6,003 nucleotides of DNA from Thiomonas sp. (lineage in GTDB: Bacteria > Pseudomonadota > Gammaproteobacteria > Burkholderiales > Burkholderiaceae_C): NCBI GenBank assembly GCA_028706735.1, contig JAQTVS010000182.1, positions 1-6,003 on the forward strand. Direction: 5' to 3'. The position numbers and the translations under genes were made by a program. This document shows positions 1 through 5,867 of this stretch, in pieces; the first letter of the stretch is position 1, and each line of letters begins with the position of its first letter. The notes below the pieces were generated by a model. The model ran no database searches, was not told where the DNA came from, and saw only the letters and a program-made list of their open reading frames with translations.

Positions 1-4
1 TCAT
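1..4 (-). CDS. probable start codon of next APE operon gene (partial, runs off left edge)
   Basis: The minus strand reads ATGA at 4-1. The ATG at 4-2 overlaps the dehydratase stop codon at 3-1, the same coupled arrangement used between the ligase and the dehydratase. In aryl polyene clusters a glycosyltransferase and/or acyltransferase gene often comes next. Only the start codon is inside the window, so the product is a guess from synteny. Confidence 0.3.
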
Positions 5-336
5 GCGACAACAGGCGCATTGGTCTGCGCTGCATTGCACTGAACCAGTCCTGAGGCTGCCAGGCGCGCCTCACGACCGGCGTGCAGACTGAAGCGCACG
101 CCGCCTTGCGCGTCCGGGGTATGACGGAGTTGCAGGGCTTCTCCAGGCTTGACGGCGCTGGCAAACTTTGTGACCGCGATGCGGCAGCTGCTGGCGCACA
201 GGCCGTGGCTGACGCAGATATGGCGCAGCGCGGCGTCGAGCAGCAGCACGCCGGGCACGATGGGGTGTGCGGGAAAATGTCCGGCGAAAGCGGGATGCTC
301 TGCGCCGTATGTCGGCAGGTTTTCGATGCGGGTCAT
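1..336 (-). CDS. FabZ/FabA-like hot-dog 3-hydroxyacyl-ACP dehydratase (APE cluster, ApeI-like)
   Basis: The product is 111 residues from the ATG at 336. Early in the protein is the hot-dog dehydratase helix motif AGHFPAHPIVPGVLLLDAAL, with the catalytic His at residue 20 and an acidic partner, Asp34. FabZ usually has Glu at that place and FabA has Asp. The rest fits one short hot-dog domain. By family it would remove water from 3-hydroxyacyl-ACP in the cytoplasm; next to the ligase and carrier protein this suggests double-bond formation in an aryl polyene chain. The start at 336 is preferred over an in-frame ATG at 363: it overlaps the ligase stop as ATGA and has a GGAG about 10 bases upstream. 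The stop (3-1) itself overlaps an ATG at 4-2, so another gene probably follows. The family call is firm; the APE role is inferred from neighbours. Confidence 0.85.
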   Translation of the reverse strand: MTRIENLPTYGAEHPAFAGHFPAHPIVPGVLLLDAALRHICVSHGLCASSCRIAVTKFASAVKPGEALQLRHTPDAQGGVRFSLHAGREARLAASGLVQCNAAQTNAPVVA

Positions 337-1685
337 GAACGCGCCTCCGCCTGGCTGCCCCATTCTGCCGCCAAGGCCGCCAGCACGGCGCGCGGCAGCT
401 TGCCCGTGGCGTTGCGCGGAAGAGAGTCCAACAGCACCAGCGGACGGGGCAGGAAGGCGGGATCGATGCGCTGTCGCAGCGCGTCGATCAGCGCGTGACG
501 CTGCAGTGTCGGGGCGACGGCGAAAGCCATGAGCCTGGGTACGCCGGCGCTGCTGTCATCGGGCATATGAAACGCGCCGTCGTCCACCCCCGGAATGGAC
601 AGCAACTGGTGATTGAGATGGGCGAGGGAACTGCGCTTGCCAGCGATGTTGACCATGTCCGCATGGCGCCCGATCAGGCGGAAATTCTGGCTGTCGATGC
701 GGTCGACGTCATCGCTCAGCGGCACTGGCGCAGCCAGGTGCCCGCCCTGAGCCTGCAACCTGCCGTCGGCGGCCGCGGTCAGCAAGACCTCGGGGAACAG
801 TGTCCAGACGTCGGTCTGCGCAGTGCGGCGGCTGGCAATTTGACCGGTCTCGGTGGACCCATAGATTTCGAGCAATGGCGCACCGAGATGCTGCTCTACA
901 GCGCACGCGAGTTCATGATCGAGCGGCGCAGTGGCACACAGCACCAACGCAATGGGCGGCAGATTCACGCCCGAGGCCAGCAAGGCGCGCAGATGCACCG
1001 GGGTGGACACCAGCAGGCGCGGCGCCGGCACATCGGCCAGGGCGGTGGCAATATCTGCCGGATAAAACGGATGTGCCGCGCTGAGCACGGCGCCGCCCTG
1101 CAGCGCCAGCAGCAAGGTGGACTCGAAGCCATACATGTGTTGCGGCGGCACCGTGCCCACGAGATGCAAGGGGCCACAGTCGGTGGCCTGGCGGAGTCTG
1201 GCGGCTCCGGCCCGCACGCAATGCGCCAACGCGCCCCAGGTTTTGCCGTGGGGGAGCGGTGCGCCGGTGGAGCCGGAGGTGAAGACTTGTGCAACGCATT
1301 GGTCTGCCGGAATCATGGGCATGGCAGAGCCGGCGCCAGACGCCGTGTCGTGCCGCGCCGGATATTGCAGGAAAGGCAGGTCGAGCTCCCCTGGAGCATC
1401 ACCCAAGTGGAGCAGATCAGGAGCAAGGGCGCGCAGTTGCGCCACGGTGTCGGGTGCGCGGGAAGAGGGCAACAGGCTGGTGCGGCCACTCACCACGGCA
1501 GCTGCGAAGCCGACGCAGAACTCGTAACGGTCGAAGCAGGTATTGAGCACATGCCGGGCATCGGGCAGGGCGACGGCAAGGCGCTCGACGTCAGCCAGAA
1601 ACTCCTGGACGAGCACGGGCCGTCCTCGACGCCAGGCGAAGATGGCCTCGGGGGAAGACTGCGAGAGCAGGGGCAGTTGCGACAT
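333..1685 (-). CDS. AMP-forming acyl/aryl-CoA or -ACP ligase (APE cluster, ApeH-like)
   Basis: This is a 450-residue member of the ANL (acyl-CoA synthetase/adenylation) superfamily. Core motifs occur in order: the phosphate-binding loop TSGSTGAPLPHGK (136-148), YGSTE (275-279), the hinge region RLIGRHADMV (336-345), and PRNATGK (423-429), whose Lys429 is the expected adenylation lysine. The hinge reads GRHAD rather than the common GRxDD. It is shorter than typical 500-550-residue acyl-CoA synthetases, like the compact ligases of aryl polyene clusters. The expected reaction is ATP-dependent activation of an aromatic or fatty acid as acyl-AMP, then transfer to CoA or an acyl carrier protein; the substrate cannot be read here. 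The frame is open up to 1943, but the part upstream of 1685 lies over the membrane-protein gene and reads as low-complexity out-of-frame sequence, so the ATG at 1685 is chosen. The ribosome-binding site there is weak. It begins 22 bp after the upstream gene. Confidence 0.87.
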   Translation of the reverse strand: MSQLPLLSQSSPEAIFAWRRGRPVLVQEFLADVERLAVALPDARHVLNTCFDRYEFCVGFAAAVVSGRTSLLPSSRAPDTVAQLRALAPDLLHLGDAPGELDLPFLQYPARHDTASGAGSAMPMIPADQCVAQVFTSGSTGAPLPHGKTWGALAHCVRAGAARLRQATDCGPLHLVGTVPPQHMYGFESTLLLALQGGAVLSAAHPFYPADIATALADVPAPRLLVSTPVHLRALLASGVNLPPIALVLCATAPLDHELACAVEQHLGAPLLEIYGSTETGQIASRRTAQTDVWTLFPEVLLTAAADGRLQAQGGHLAAPVPLSDDVDRIDSQNFRLIGRHADMVNIAGKRSSLAHLNHQLLSIPGVDDGAFHMPDDSSAGVPRLMAFAVAPTLQRHALIDALRQRIDPAFLPRPLVLLDSLPRNATGKLPRAVLAALAAEWGSQAEARS

Positions 1686-1707
1686 CACGGAACAGCACGA
1701 TCGCGGC

Positions 1708-2415
1708 TTAGCGCCGATTGACGAGGACGGGCGGAGAGACGCTTTCCGCTGACTCGGGGACTGGGGCTTTGCGATGGGCGTTGTAGCGCAGGTAGGAGCG
1801 GAAGGCCTGGATGGGCCCCGCGCGCTGGTCTGCGGGCACGGTGCGCAGGCGCACCAGATACTCCGCGACGAACATGCCCAGCACCAGCAGCGGACTGGCG
1901 ACATTGGCAAATACCGCCCAGACCGACAAGGGTGTAGTCGCAAACACCAGCAGGGAACTGCCGGCCATCAGGCTGAAGAACAGCGTCCAGGCCCAGGTCA
2001 CGCTGCGGGTATAGCGGGTGACGAGTGCCGAAAGAGCGTCATGCGCCAGCAGCGCACAGCGCGTGACCAGGGGCGTTTGCCCTCCGCTCAGGGTGCGGCC
2101 AAATACCCAGGCCAGCAAGGCCATCATGCCGGCATGCTCGGCGAGGTAGGCCAGGGCGTAGTGGCGCAATAGCAGGGCGCGCTGGTCCCAGAGTATGGCA
2201 AGCAGCAGGGCGATCAGTGCGAGCAGCAGGAGACGCCGGGGCGATTGCCACGCCAGCCAGGTCAGCATGAGGAGGGAGGGGGCAAATGCCACGACCGCGC
2301 CGATCGGATTGGGTTGGGGCAGACGCGCGCCAATGAACGACATCACCGGAAATGCCACGCACAAAACCCCGATCAAGGCGCCGCGCAGCACTCCGGCGCG
2401 GATGAACGCGGTCAT
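1708..2415 (-). CDS. COG4648-type multi-span inner-membrane protein of APE cluster (ApeG-like)
   Basis: The product is 235 residues and strongly hydrophobic. By eye there are about six membrane segments, near residues 8-28, 38-57, 61-77, 84-106, 137-160 and 163-188. A basic, polar, Pro/Ser-rich tail of about 45 residues follows. I recognise no catalytic motif. Position is the main clue: between an acyl carrier protein and a compact acyl ligase, aryl polyene clusters usually carry a COG4648 membrane protein of about this size. Its biochemical role is not well defined; anchoring the enzyme complex or helping to move the product are possibilities only. The start at 2415 shares one base with the carrier protein stop (TGATG), which suggests translational coupling and fixes the start. 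The membrane nature is clear; the family name rests on size and neighbours. Confidence 0.75.
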   Translation of the reverse strand: MTAFIRAGVLRGALIGVLCVAFPVMSFIGARLPQPNPIGAVVAFAPSLLMLTWLAWQSPRRLLLLALIALLLAILWDQRALLLRHYALAYLAEHAGMMALLAWVFGRTLSGGQTPLVTRCALLAHDALSALVTRYTRSVTWAWTLFFSLMAGSSLLVFATTPLSVWAVFANVASPLLVLGMFVAEYLVRLRTVPADQRAGPIQAFRSYLRYNAHRKAPVPESAESVSPPVLVNRR

Positions 2416-2705
2416 CAGGCGCTTCTCATGGCGGTGAGATGGTCCGCCAAGTGGCGCAGTGAACTGAAGATGCGTTGATTGTCTGCGTCATCTGCACGCA
2501 ACTGCACGCCATATCGCTTGGAGATTACCAGCGCGATTTCGAGAATGTCGATGGAATCCAGCCCCAGACCATCGCCGTAGAGTGGCGCATCTGGATCGAT
2601 GTCGGCGGCATCGACATCCAGGCCGAGCGCGTTCACCATGATCTGTGCCACATCAAAAATGAAGGCGGGATCGGCTGATTGGGATGGAACGACGGACTCG
2701 GACAT
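2415..2705 (-). CDS. acyl carrier protein (APE cluster ACP)
   Basis: This is a 96-residue single-domain acyl carrier protein. The phosphopantetheine attachment motif is GDGLGLDSIDILEIAL, with Ser51 as the modified residue, and four-helix ACP spacing on either side. The sequence after it (SKRYGVQLRADDADNQRIFSS in part) resembles the ApeE/ApeF type of carrier in aryl polyene clusters more than the fatty-acid AcpP. It would carry the growing polyene chain as a thioester in the cytoplasm. The ATG at 2705 is chosen; an in-frame TTG at 2738 would add 11 residues, and neither has a clear ribosome-binding site. It is the first gene of the visible operon, and an IS5-family element lies about 150 bp upstream. 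Aryl polyene clusters commonly encode two adjacent carriers; only one is seen here. Whether this is the first or second cannot be told. Confidence 0.9.
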   Translation of the reverse strand: MSESVVPSQSADPAFIFDVAQIMVNALGLDVDAADIDPDAPLYGDGLGLDSIDILEIALVISKRYGVQLRADDADNQRIFSSLRHLADHLTAMRSA

Positions 2706-2738
2706 AGAGTATTGGAGCAGAAAAACAGTACTTTTCAA

Positions 2739-2858
2739 AGAGTGTTAGATTTTTCATGCAGTATAAAAGATGCAAGAAAACAGTTTTTGTTGATGCGTCA
2801 CTCAAAAAATTTCAAGTTGCGGAAGGATCCGCTAGGGTGCGCGGCATCTTCAAGCCCG
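2739..2858 (-). promoter_or_regulatory. AT-rich leader upstream of the ACP; possible promoter region
   Basis: These 120 bases between the carrier protein gene and the IS5-family element are visibly AT-rich in their operon-proximal two thirds, unlike the GC-rich genes on the left. Read on the minus strand there is a TATACT hexamer at 2765-2760, a fair -10 box, but no good -35 box at 16-18 bases. A small inverted repeat, GCGGA/TCCGC, lies at 2819-2832. I see no gene in this stretch. It could hold the native operon promoter or be the remnant of an intergenic region before the insertion; direct evidence for a promoter is weak. Confidence 0.3.
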
Positions 2859-2919
2859 CTAGATAGTGTCGTCACAAGGTGTGGCAAAATGGAGCTTCCG
2901 CAACAAATCTCATGATCGA

Positions 2920-3683
2920 ATGCCGGAAACCATCCATCGCCACGACATTTCAGACAGGCACTGGGAATTGCTCGAACCGCATTTGCCTGGGCGCGCCGGT
3001 GTTTGGGGCGGGGTTGCGCAGAACAACCGCCAATTCATCAATGCAGTGTTCTGGATTCTTCGCACCGGCGCGCCGTGGCGAGACCTGCCGGTCTCGTATG
3101 GGGGATGGAAAAACACTCATCGACGCTTTTGCCGTTGGCGCGACCAGGGGATTTGGGAGTCGCTACTGGAAAAGCTCATTGTCGAGCCCGATTACGAATG
3201 GTTCATGATCGACGCCAGTCATTGCAAGGTTCACCCGCATGCGGCCGGTGCACGGGGCGGCAATCAGGGCATGAGCCGTACAAAAGGGGGCTCAACACCA
3301 AGGTACATCTGGCCGTGGATGCGCATGGTATGCCGCTCAGAGTTGTTGTTACAGAAGGTGCCCGAGCAGATTGCGCGGAGGCTGACAAGCTGATTGACGG
3401 GTTCAAGATGGCGCACCTGCTTGCTGACAAAGGCTACGACAGCGACGCGATCGTGGCGAAAACCCAAGCGCAAGGGGCAAAAGCGGTGATCCCGCCGCGC
3501 AAGAATCGCAAGCACCCCAGAGAGTATGACAAGGCGCTCTACAAGCTACGCCATCTGGTCGAGAACGCCTTCCTACATCTCAAGCGGTGGCGTGGGATCG
3601 CTACCCGCTACGCGAAAAACCTATCCTCTTTCGTCGCTGCCGTACAAATTCGTTGCCTCGCCATTTGGTTAGCTATCTCGTGA
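2920..3683 (+). CDS. IS5-family transposase, OrfA/OrfB joined by -1 frameshift
   Basis: This is a DDE transposase encoded in two frames. The first starts at ATG 2920 and carries the N-terminal IS5 domain, including the segment ending in RTGAPWRDLP and the first catalytic Asp (D98 in FMIDAS). The second frame holds the rest. If ribosomes slip back one base in the A4G5 run at 3282-3290, the junction reads TKGGLNTKVHLAVDA, exactly the normal IS5 sequence, and the fusion is about 254 residues, usual for the group. In fusion numbering the second Asp is D170 (ADKGYD), and the C-terminal signature Y208-(2)-R211-(3)-E215-(6)-K222 is complete. Without slippage the first frame ends at 3393 and lacks most of the catalytic core. 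The frame change could be programmed, which is common in this group, or a one-base mutation. An in-frame start at 2866 would overlap the terminal repeat and is not favoured. Confidence 0.88.
3282..3290 (+). other. candidate -1 ribosomal frameshift site (AAAAGGGGG) in IS5 transposase
   Basis: This run of four A and five G sits where the two transposase frames must meet. In the zero frame it is read AAA GGG GGC. Slipping back one base lets the downstream frame continue GGG CTC AAC, restoring the conserved GGLNTK segment. It is not a perfect X-XXY-YYZ heptamer, but homopolymer runs of this kind are typical IS5/IS427 frameshift points. The same data fit loss of one base. Confidence 0.6.
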
Positions 3684-3696
3684 CGACACTATCTAG

Positions 3697-4000
3697 TACA
3701 ACGTTCCGTTAAAACATTTACTTAAATGTGATCATGTGCGAGCATGCCTGCCCAGCGATTTCTTTTGGAGGCTGGCATGGCACGACGGACTGGACGAGCG
3801 GCGTTGACGCTGAGCGAGGAGCACAAAGCGATGCTCGACGAGCTTGCGGGCTCGCGCACGGCGCCCGGCGGCTGGGCCAGCACAACGCGGCCATCGAGGT
3901 GTTCTACCTGCCCAGCTACAGCCCGGAGCTCAACCCTGAGGAACGGCTGAACGCCGACTTGAAGCACGTCATGCGCAAGAAGGTGCCCGTGCGCACAGAA
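3697..4000 (+). mobile_element. IS630-family insertion sequence remnant (internally deleted, 3' truncated)
   Basis: The remnant starts next to the IS5 right end. It includes a leader with a near-palindrome ACATTTACTTAAATGT (3714-3729), a good ribosome-binding site GGAGG (3767-3771), the start of the transposase gene at 3777, and then its 3' portion in a different frame. Recognisable transposase sequence stops near 4000. No right-hand terminal repeat is seen. The left boundary is approximate. The middle of the transposase is absent, so the element cannot move by itself. Confidence 0.7.
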
Positions 4001-4054
4001 GTGGCTTATATGGATGCCTCCCGGATAGCAAGAAGAATTTGTGTTGTGTTGTGA
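3777..4054 (+). pseudogene. IS630-family transposase, internal deletion and frame change
   Basis: The ATG at 3777 follows GGAGG by five bases and opens a typical IS630 N-terminus, MARRTGRAALTLSEEHKAML, continuing to SRTAP at about 3866. The sequence then jumps in another frame (from about 3872) to the IS630 C-terminal region, LGQHNAAIEVFYLPSYSPEL, followed by the conserved NPEERLNADLK segment with the third catalytic acid. The helix-turn-helix remainder and the two catalytic Asp regions, roughly two thirds of a usual 340-residue protein, are missing. Homology ends at about 4000 (VPVRTE); the next 17 codons to a stop at 4052-4054 do not look like transposase. A junction in GC-rich sequence at 3862-3872 suggests one deletion event. 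This is a non-functional relic. Confidence 0.78.
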
Positions 4055-4071
4055 AGAAGTCGGCTGCGATA
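4001..4071. other. orphan spacer between IS630 remnant and IS3-like element
   Basis: About 70 bases match neither the truncated IS630 transposase nor the IS3-like element. They include a short tandem GTGTT repeat (4041-4053). I recognise no gene in them. They may be the remnant of the sequence into which one of the elements inserted, or a degraded element end. Confidence 0.35.
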
Positions 4072-4112
4072 GAAGTCAAGCAAGTTGTCGCAAAGAGTTG
4101 TCAATCTGAGGG

Positions 4113-5321
4113 TTATTTTTTCGGTTGTTCAGGCTCCTTGAATTCAGGTTTGTCAGGATTGAGGTGAACCTCGTTGACGCGACTCCAATTGCGCGTGTGA
4201 CCTGACCAGCGCTTGGGGTTCTTTTGGCGTGCCAAGGCATACAGCGCATCACGTTTTTGCAGCAGCTCGACATCCTGACCCAGATGACGCTGCTCTGGTG
4301 TGACAAACTTGATGCCGCTGTGGCGGTGTTCCTGGTTGTACCAATCCACCAAGCCAATAGCCCACTTGCGCGCCTGCGCAATCGACACAAACGGCCTGAC
4401 CGGCATCAGCGGGCGGTATTTGAGCGTGCCAAACAGCGACTCTGAATACGGGTTATCGTTACTCACCGCAGGACGGCTGCGCGAGGCCATCACGCCGAGT
4501 TCCTGCATCATCGAGAGCATCGTCTGCCCCTTCATCGGTGCGCCGTTATCCGAATGCAGGTGGACCTGGCCTGGATCAATGCCATGGCGCTGACAAATAT
4601 CCTTGAGCAAGGCGCCCGCCAGATCAGCACCTTCAGTCTCAAACACCTGCGCGCCGACAATGAAGCGACTAAAAATATCGACAAAGACGTACAGGTAAAA
4701 ATACTGCCCCTTCACGGTTGTCGGCAAGTACGTGATGTCCCAGGTATAGACCTGGTTGACCACGGTGGCCTTGAGCGCAAGCGGCTTGTGACGCCTGTGA
4801 GCCGGGCGTGTGCTGCGCCGGTGGGTATTTTGGTGCTGGCTGCGCAGCAGGCGCTGCAAGGTCGATTCACTGCCCAGGTCAATGCCCTGATCGGCCAGGC
4901 GTGGCACGATCTGGCTGGCGGGCAAGTCCTTGAACGCGTCGCTGTTGGCCGCACTCAGCAGGGCTGCACGCTCGGGCTCGGTGAGCTTGTTGTGCGGGGT
5001 GACGGCCTGGCGCAGGCGCGCTTGGCGGCGATCCGCGCCAACTGGCTTGTCGTTGCTGGGGGCGATAGCCAAAACCGGCGCGCGCGCCAGAGTCGGCTCA
5101 GCCTCAACACTCGCCTGCGGCTCCTGTTGCTGCTGCGCCGACTCTGGCGCAGGAGCGTTTGCGTTTGCATCTACATCTGCCCCCGCGCTGGGGTGCAGCC
5201 AGCGCTGCAGGGTGCGGCAGGCCAAGCCAATTTGTTTGCAGGCCTGATGCAGGCGTGCGCCGCTTTGGCAGGCTTGGTCAATCAGGCGGGCAATGTTTTG
5301 GCGCTGTGTGGTAGTGGTCAT
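4113..5321 (-). CDS. IS3-like transposase OrfB, DD35E integrase core
   Basis: The product is 402 residues from ATG 5321; an in-frame ATG at 5339 would lie inside orfA and gives a less natural start. An N-terminal helix-turn-helix (about residues 8-42) is followed by an Ala/Gln/Pro-rich linker (about 44-75), a second helical DNA-binding region, then the retroviral-type integrase core. Catalytic acids are visible: D195 in YTWDITYLP, D258 in HLHSDNGAP and E294 in NPYSESLFGTLK. Exactly 35 residues lie between the last two, the canonical DD35E spacing. The C-terminus keeps WYNQEHRHSGI, typical of the IS3/IS481 group. All key residues and the frame are intact, so it is probably functional. The long linker and N-terminal part are unusual for classical IS3 OrfB (about 280 residues); the exact subgroup is not clear to me. 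Confidence 0.9.
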   Translation of the reverse strand: MTTTTQRQNIARLIDQACQSGARLHQACKQIGLACRTLQRWLHPSAGADVDANANAPAPESAQQQQEPQASVEAEPTLARAPVLAIAPSNDKPVGADRRQARLRQAVTPHNKLTEPERAALLSAANSDAFKDLPASQIVPRLADQGIDLGSESTLQRLLRSQHQNTHRRSTRPAHRRHKPLALKATVVNQVYTWDITYLPTTVKGQYFYLYVFVDIFSRFIVGAQVFETEGADLAGALLKDICQRHGIDPGQVHLHSDNGAPMKGQTMLSMMQELGVMASRSRPAVSNDNPYSESLFGTLKYRPLMPVRPFVSIAQARKWAIGLVDWYNQEHRHSGIKFVTPEQRHLGQDVELLQKRDALYALARQKNPKRWSGHTRNWSRVNEVHLNPDKPEFKEPEQPKK

Positions 5322-5809
5322 TTTTCCTCGCCCTCCCACAGGGCTTGGAACTTTTTTTGCAGCACCAACAGCGCTGCCGCCTCTGCCAGTGCTTTGTCCT
5401 TGCGACGCAGTTCACGTTCCAACTGGTCGTTCTTTTGTTTGGCTTGACGCAGCGCGCCGTCCTGTGGCGTGACTAGCGGTTTGTCAATCGCACAGAACTG
5501 GGTGCGCCACTGCTGAAGTTGGTGTTCGAACAGGCCGCGTTCACGACACCAGGCGTGCAGGGCCTGGTCTTTGAGACCATGGCTTTCGGTCAGGGCGCTC
5601 AGGCGCTGGGCGGCAGTCCAATTGGCAGCAGGGCCGCTGGTAGGTGCGTTCGTACCACCGCTTTTGTTGGATTCCTTGAGCCAGTTCTTGAGGGAGCCCA
5701 GGGGGAGGTTGAGTTCGTTTGCGATGGACGCAAGCGTTTTGGCGCCGCGCTCGTGGGCTTTGCGCAGTGCTTGTTCTTTGAATTCAGGGGAATAGGTTTT
5801 TCTTTGCAT
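5318..5809 (-). CDS. IS3-like transposase OrfA (helix-turn-helix protein)
   Basis: The product is 163 residues. The N-terminus (MQRKTYSPEFKEQALRKAHE) is the standard start of IS3-type OrfA helix-turn-helix proteins, followed by a recognition-helix-like segment ending in LPLGSLKNWLKES near residue 47. A second helix-turn-helix-like stretch lies near residues 67-100. The C-terminal 50 residues are charged and heptad-like (ending KKFQALWEGEEK), suggesting the leucine-zipper coiled coil used for multimerisation. It is longer than usual OrfA (about 90-120 residues). It would bind the element ends and regulate or join OrfB. Its TGA (5320-5318) overlaps the OrfB ATG (5321-5319), with an AAAAA run just before, so OrfB may be made by coupled re-initiation or by -1 slippage to an OrfAB fusion. 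Confidence 0.85.
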   Translation of the reverse strand: MQRKTYSPEFKEQALRKAHERGAKTLASIANELNLPLGSLKNWLKESNKSGGTNAPTSGPAANWTAAQRLSALTESHGLKDQALHAWCRERGLFEHQLQQWRTQFCAIDKPLVTPQDGALRQAKQKNDQLERELRRKDKALAEAAALLVLQKKFQALWEGEEK

Positions 5810-5867
5810 GTTGGGTCGCCATTTTGCAGATCATCCGTAGGTTTTTGGTGGCGACAACTATTCTGAC

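Larger units (their letters stand above)
2859..3696 (+). mobile_element. IS5-family insertion sequence (IS427-like), complete with terminal repeats
   Basis: The 17 bases at 2859-2875 (CTAGATAGTGTCGTCAC) are the exact reverse complement of 3680-3696. The outer CTAG is palindromic. It may be a 4-bp target duplication (2859-2862 and 3693-3696), giving an 830-bp element at 2863-3692 with 13-bp perfect inverted repeats, or it may be part of the repeat. Size and a single split transposase gene fit the IS427-like group of the IS5 family. The transposase stop codon (3681-3683) lies inside the right repeat, a compact layout. It lies between the acyl carrier protein leader and the IS630 remnant. Both ends and the coding region look undamaged, so it may be recent or still mobile if the frame change is programmed. 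Confidence 0.92.

Noticed and set aside
495..1721. Long plus-strand open frame of 408 codons
   Set aside because: It lies antisense to the ligase, whose adenylation motifs are unmistakable. The translation is low-complexity and typical of a GC-rich shadow frame.
1686..1943. 86-codon N-terminal extension of the ligase
   Set aside because: It overlaps the membrane protein gene out of frame and reads as Arg/Pro/Ser/Cys-rich sequence unlike a ligase N-terminus; the ATG at 1685 is a better start.
2760..2805. Full sigma70 promoter upstream of the carrier protein gene
   Set aside because: TATACT (2765-2760) has no acceptable -35 box at 16-18 bases, and TTGAGT (2805-2800) is 34 bases away, so only a weak regional call was kept.
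2679..2915. Small plus-strand open frame crossing the leader into the IS5 end
   Set aside because: It spans the carrier protein gene in antisense, the leader and the IS terminal repeat, so it is unlikely to be a real gene.
4041..4053. Possible repeat array (GTGTT units)
   Set aside because: There are fewer than three short units with no spacers; it is simple-sequence repetition, not a CRISPR or an iteron array.
4554..5447. Plus-strand open frame of 297 codons
   Set aside because: It is antisense to the intact DD35E OrfB and the end of OrfA, and shows no recognisable domain.
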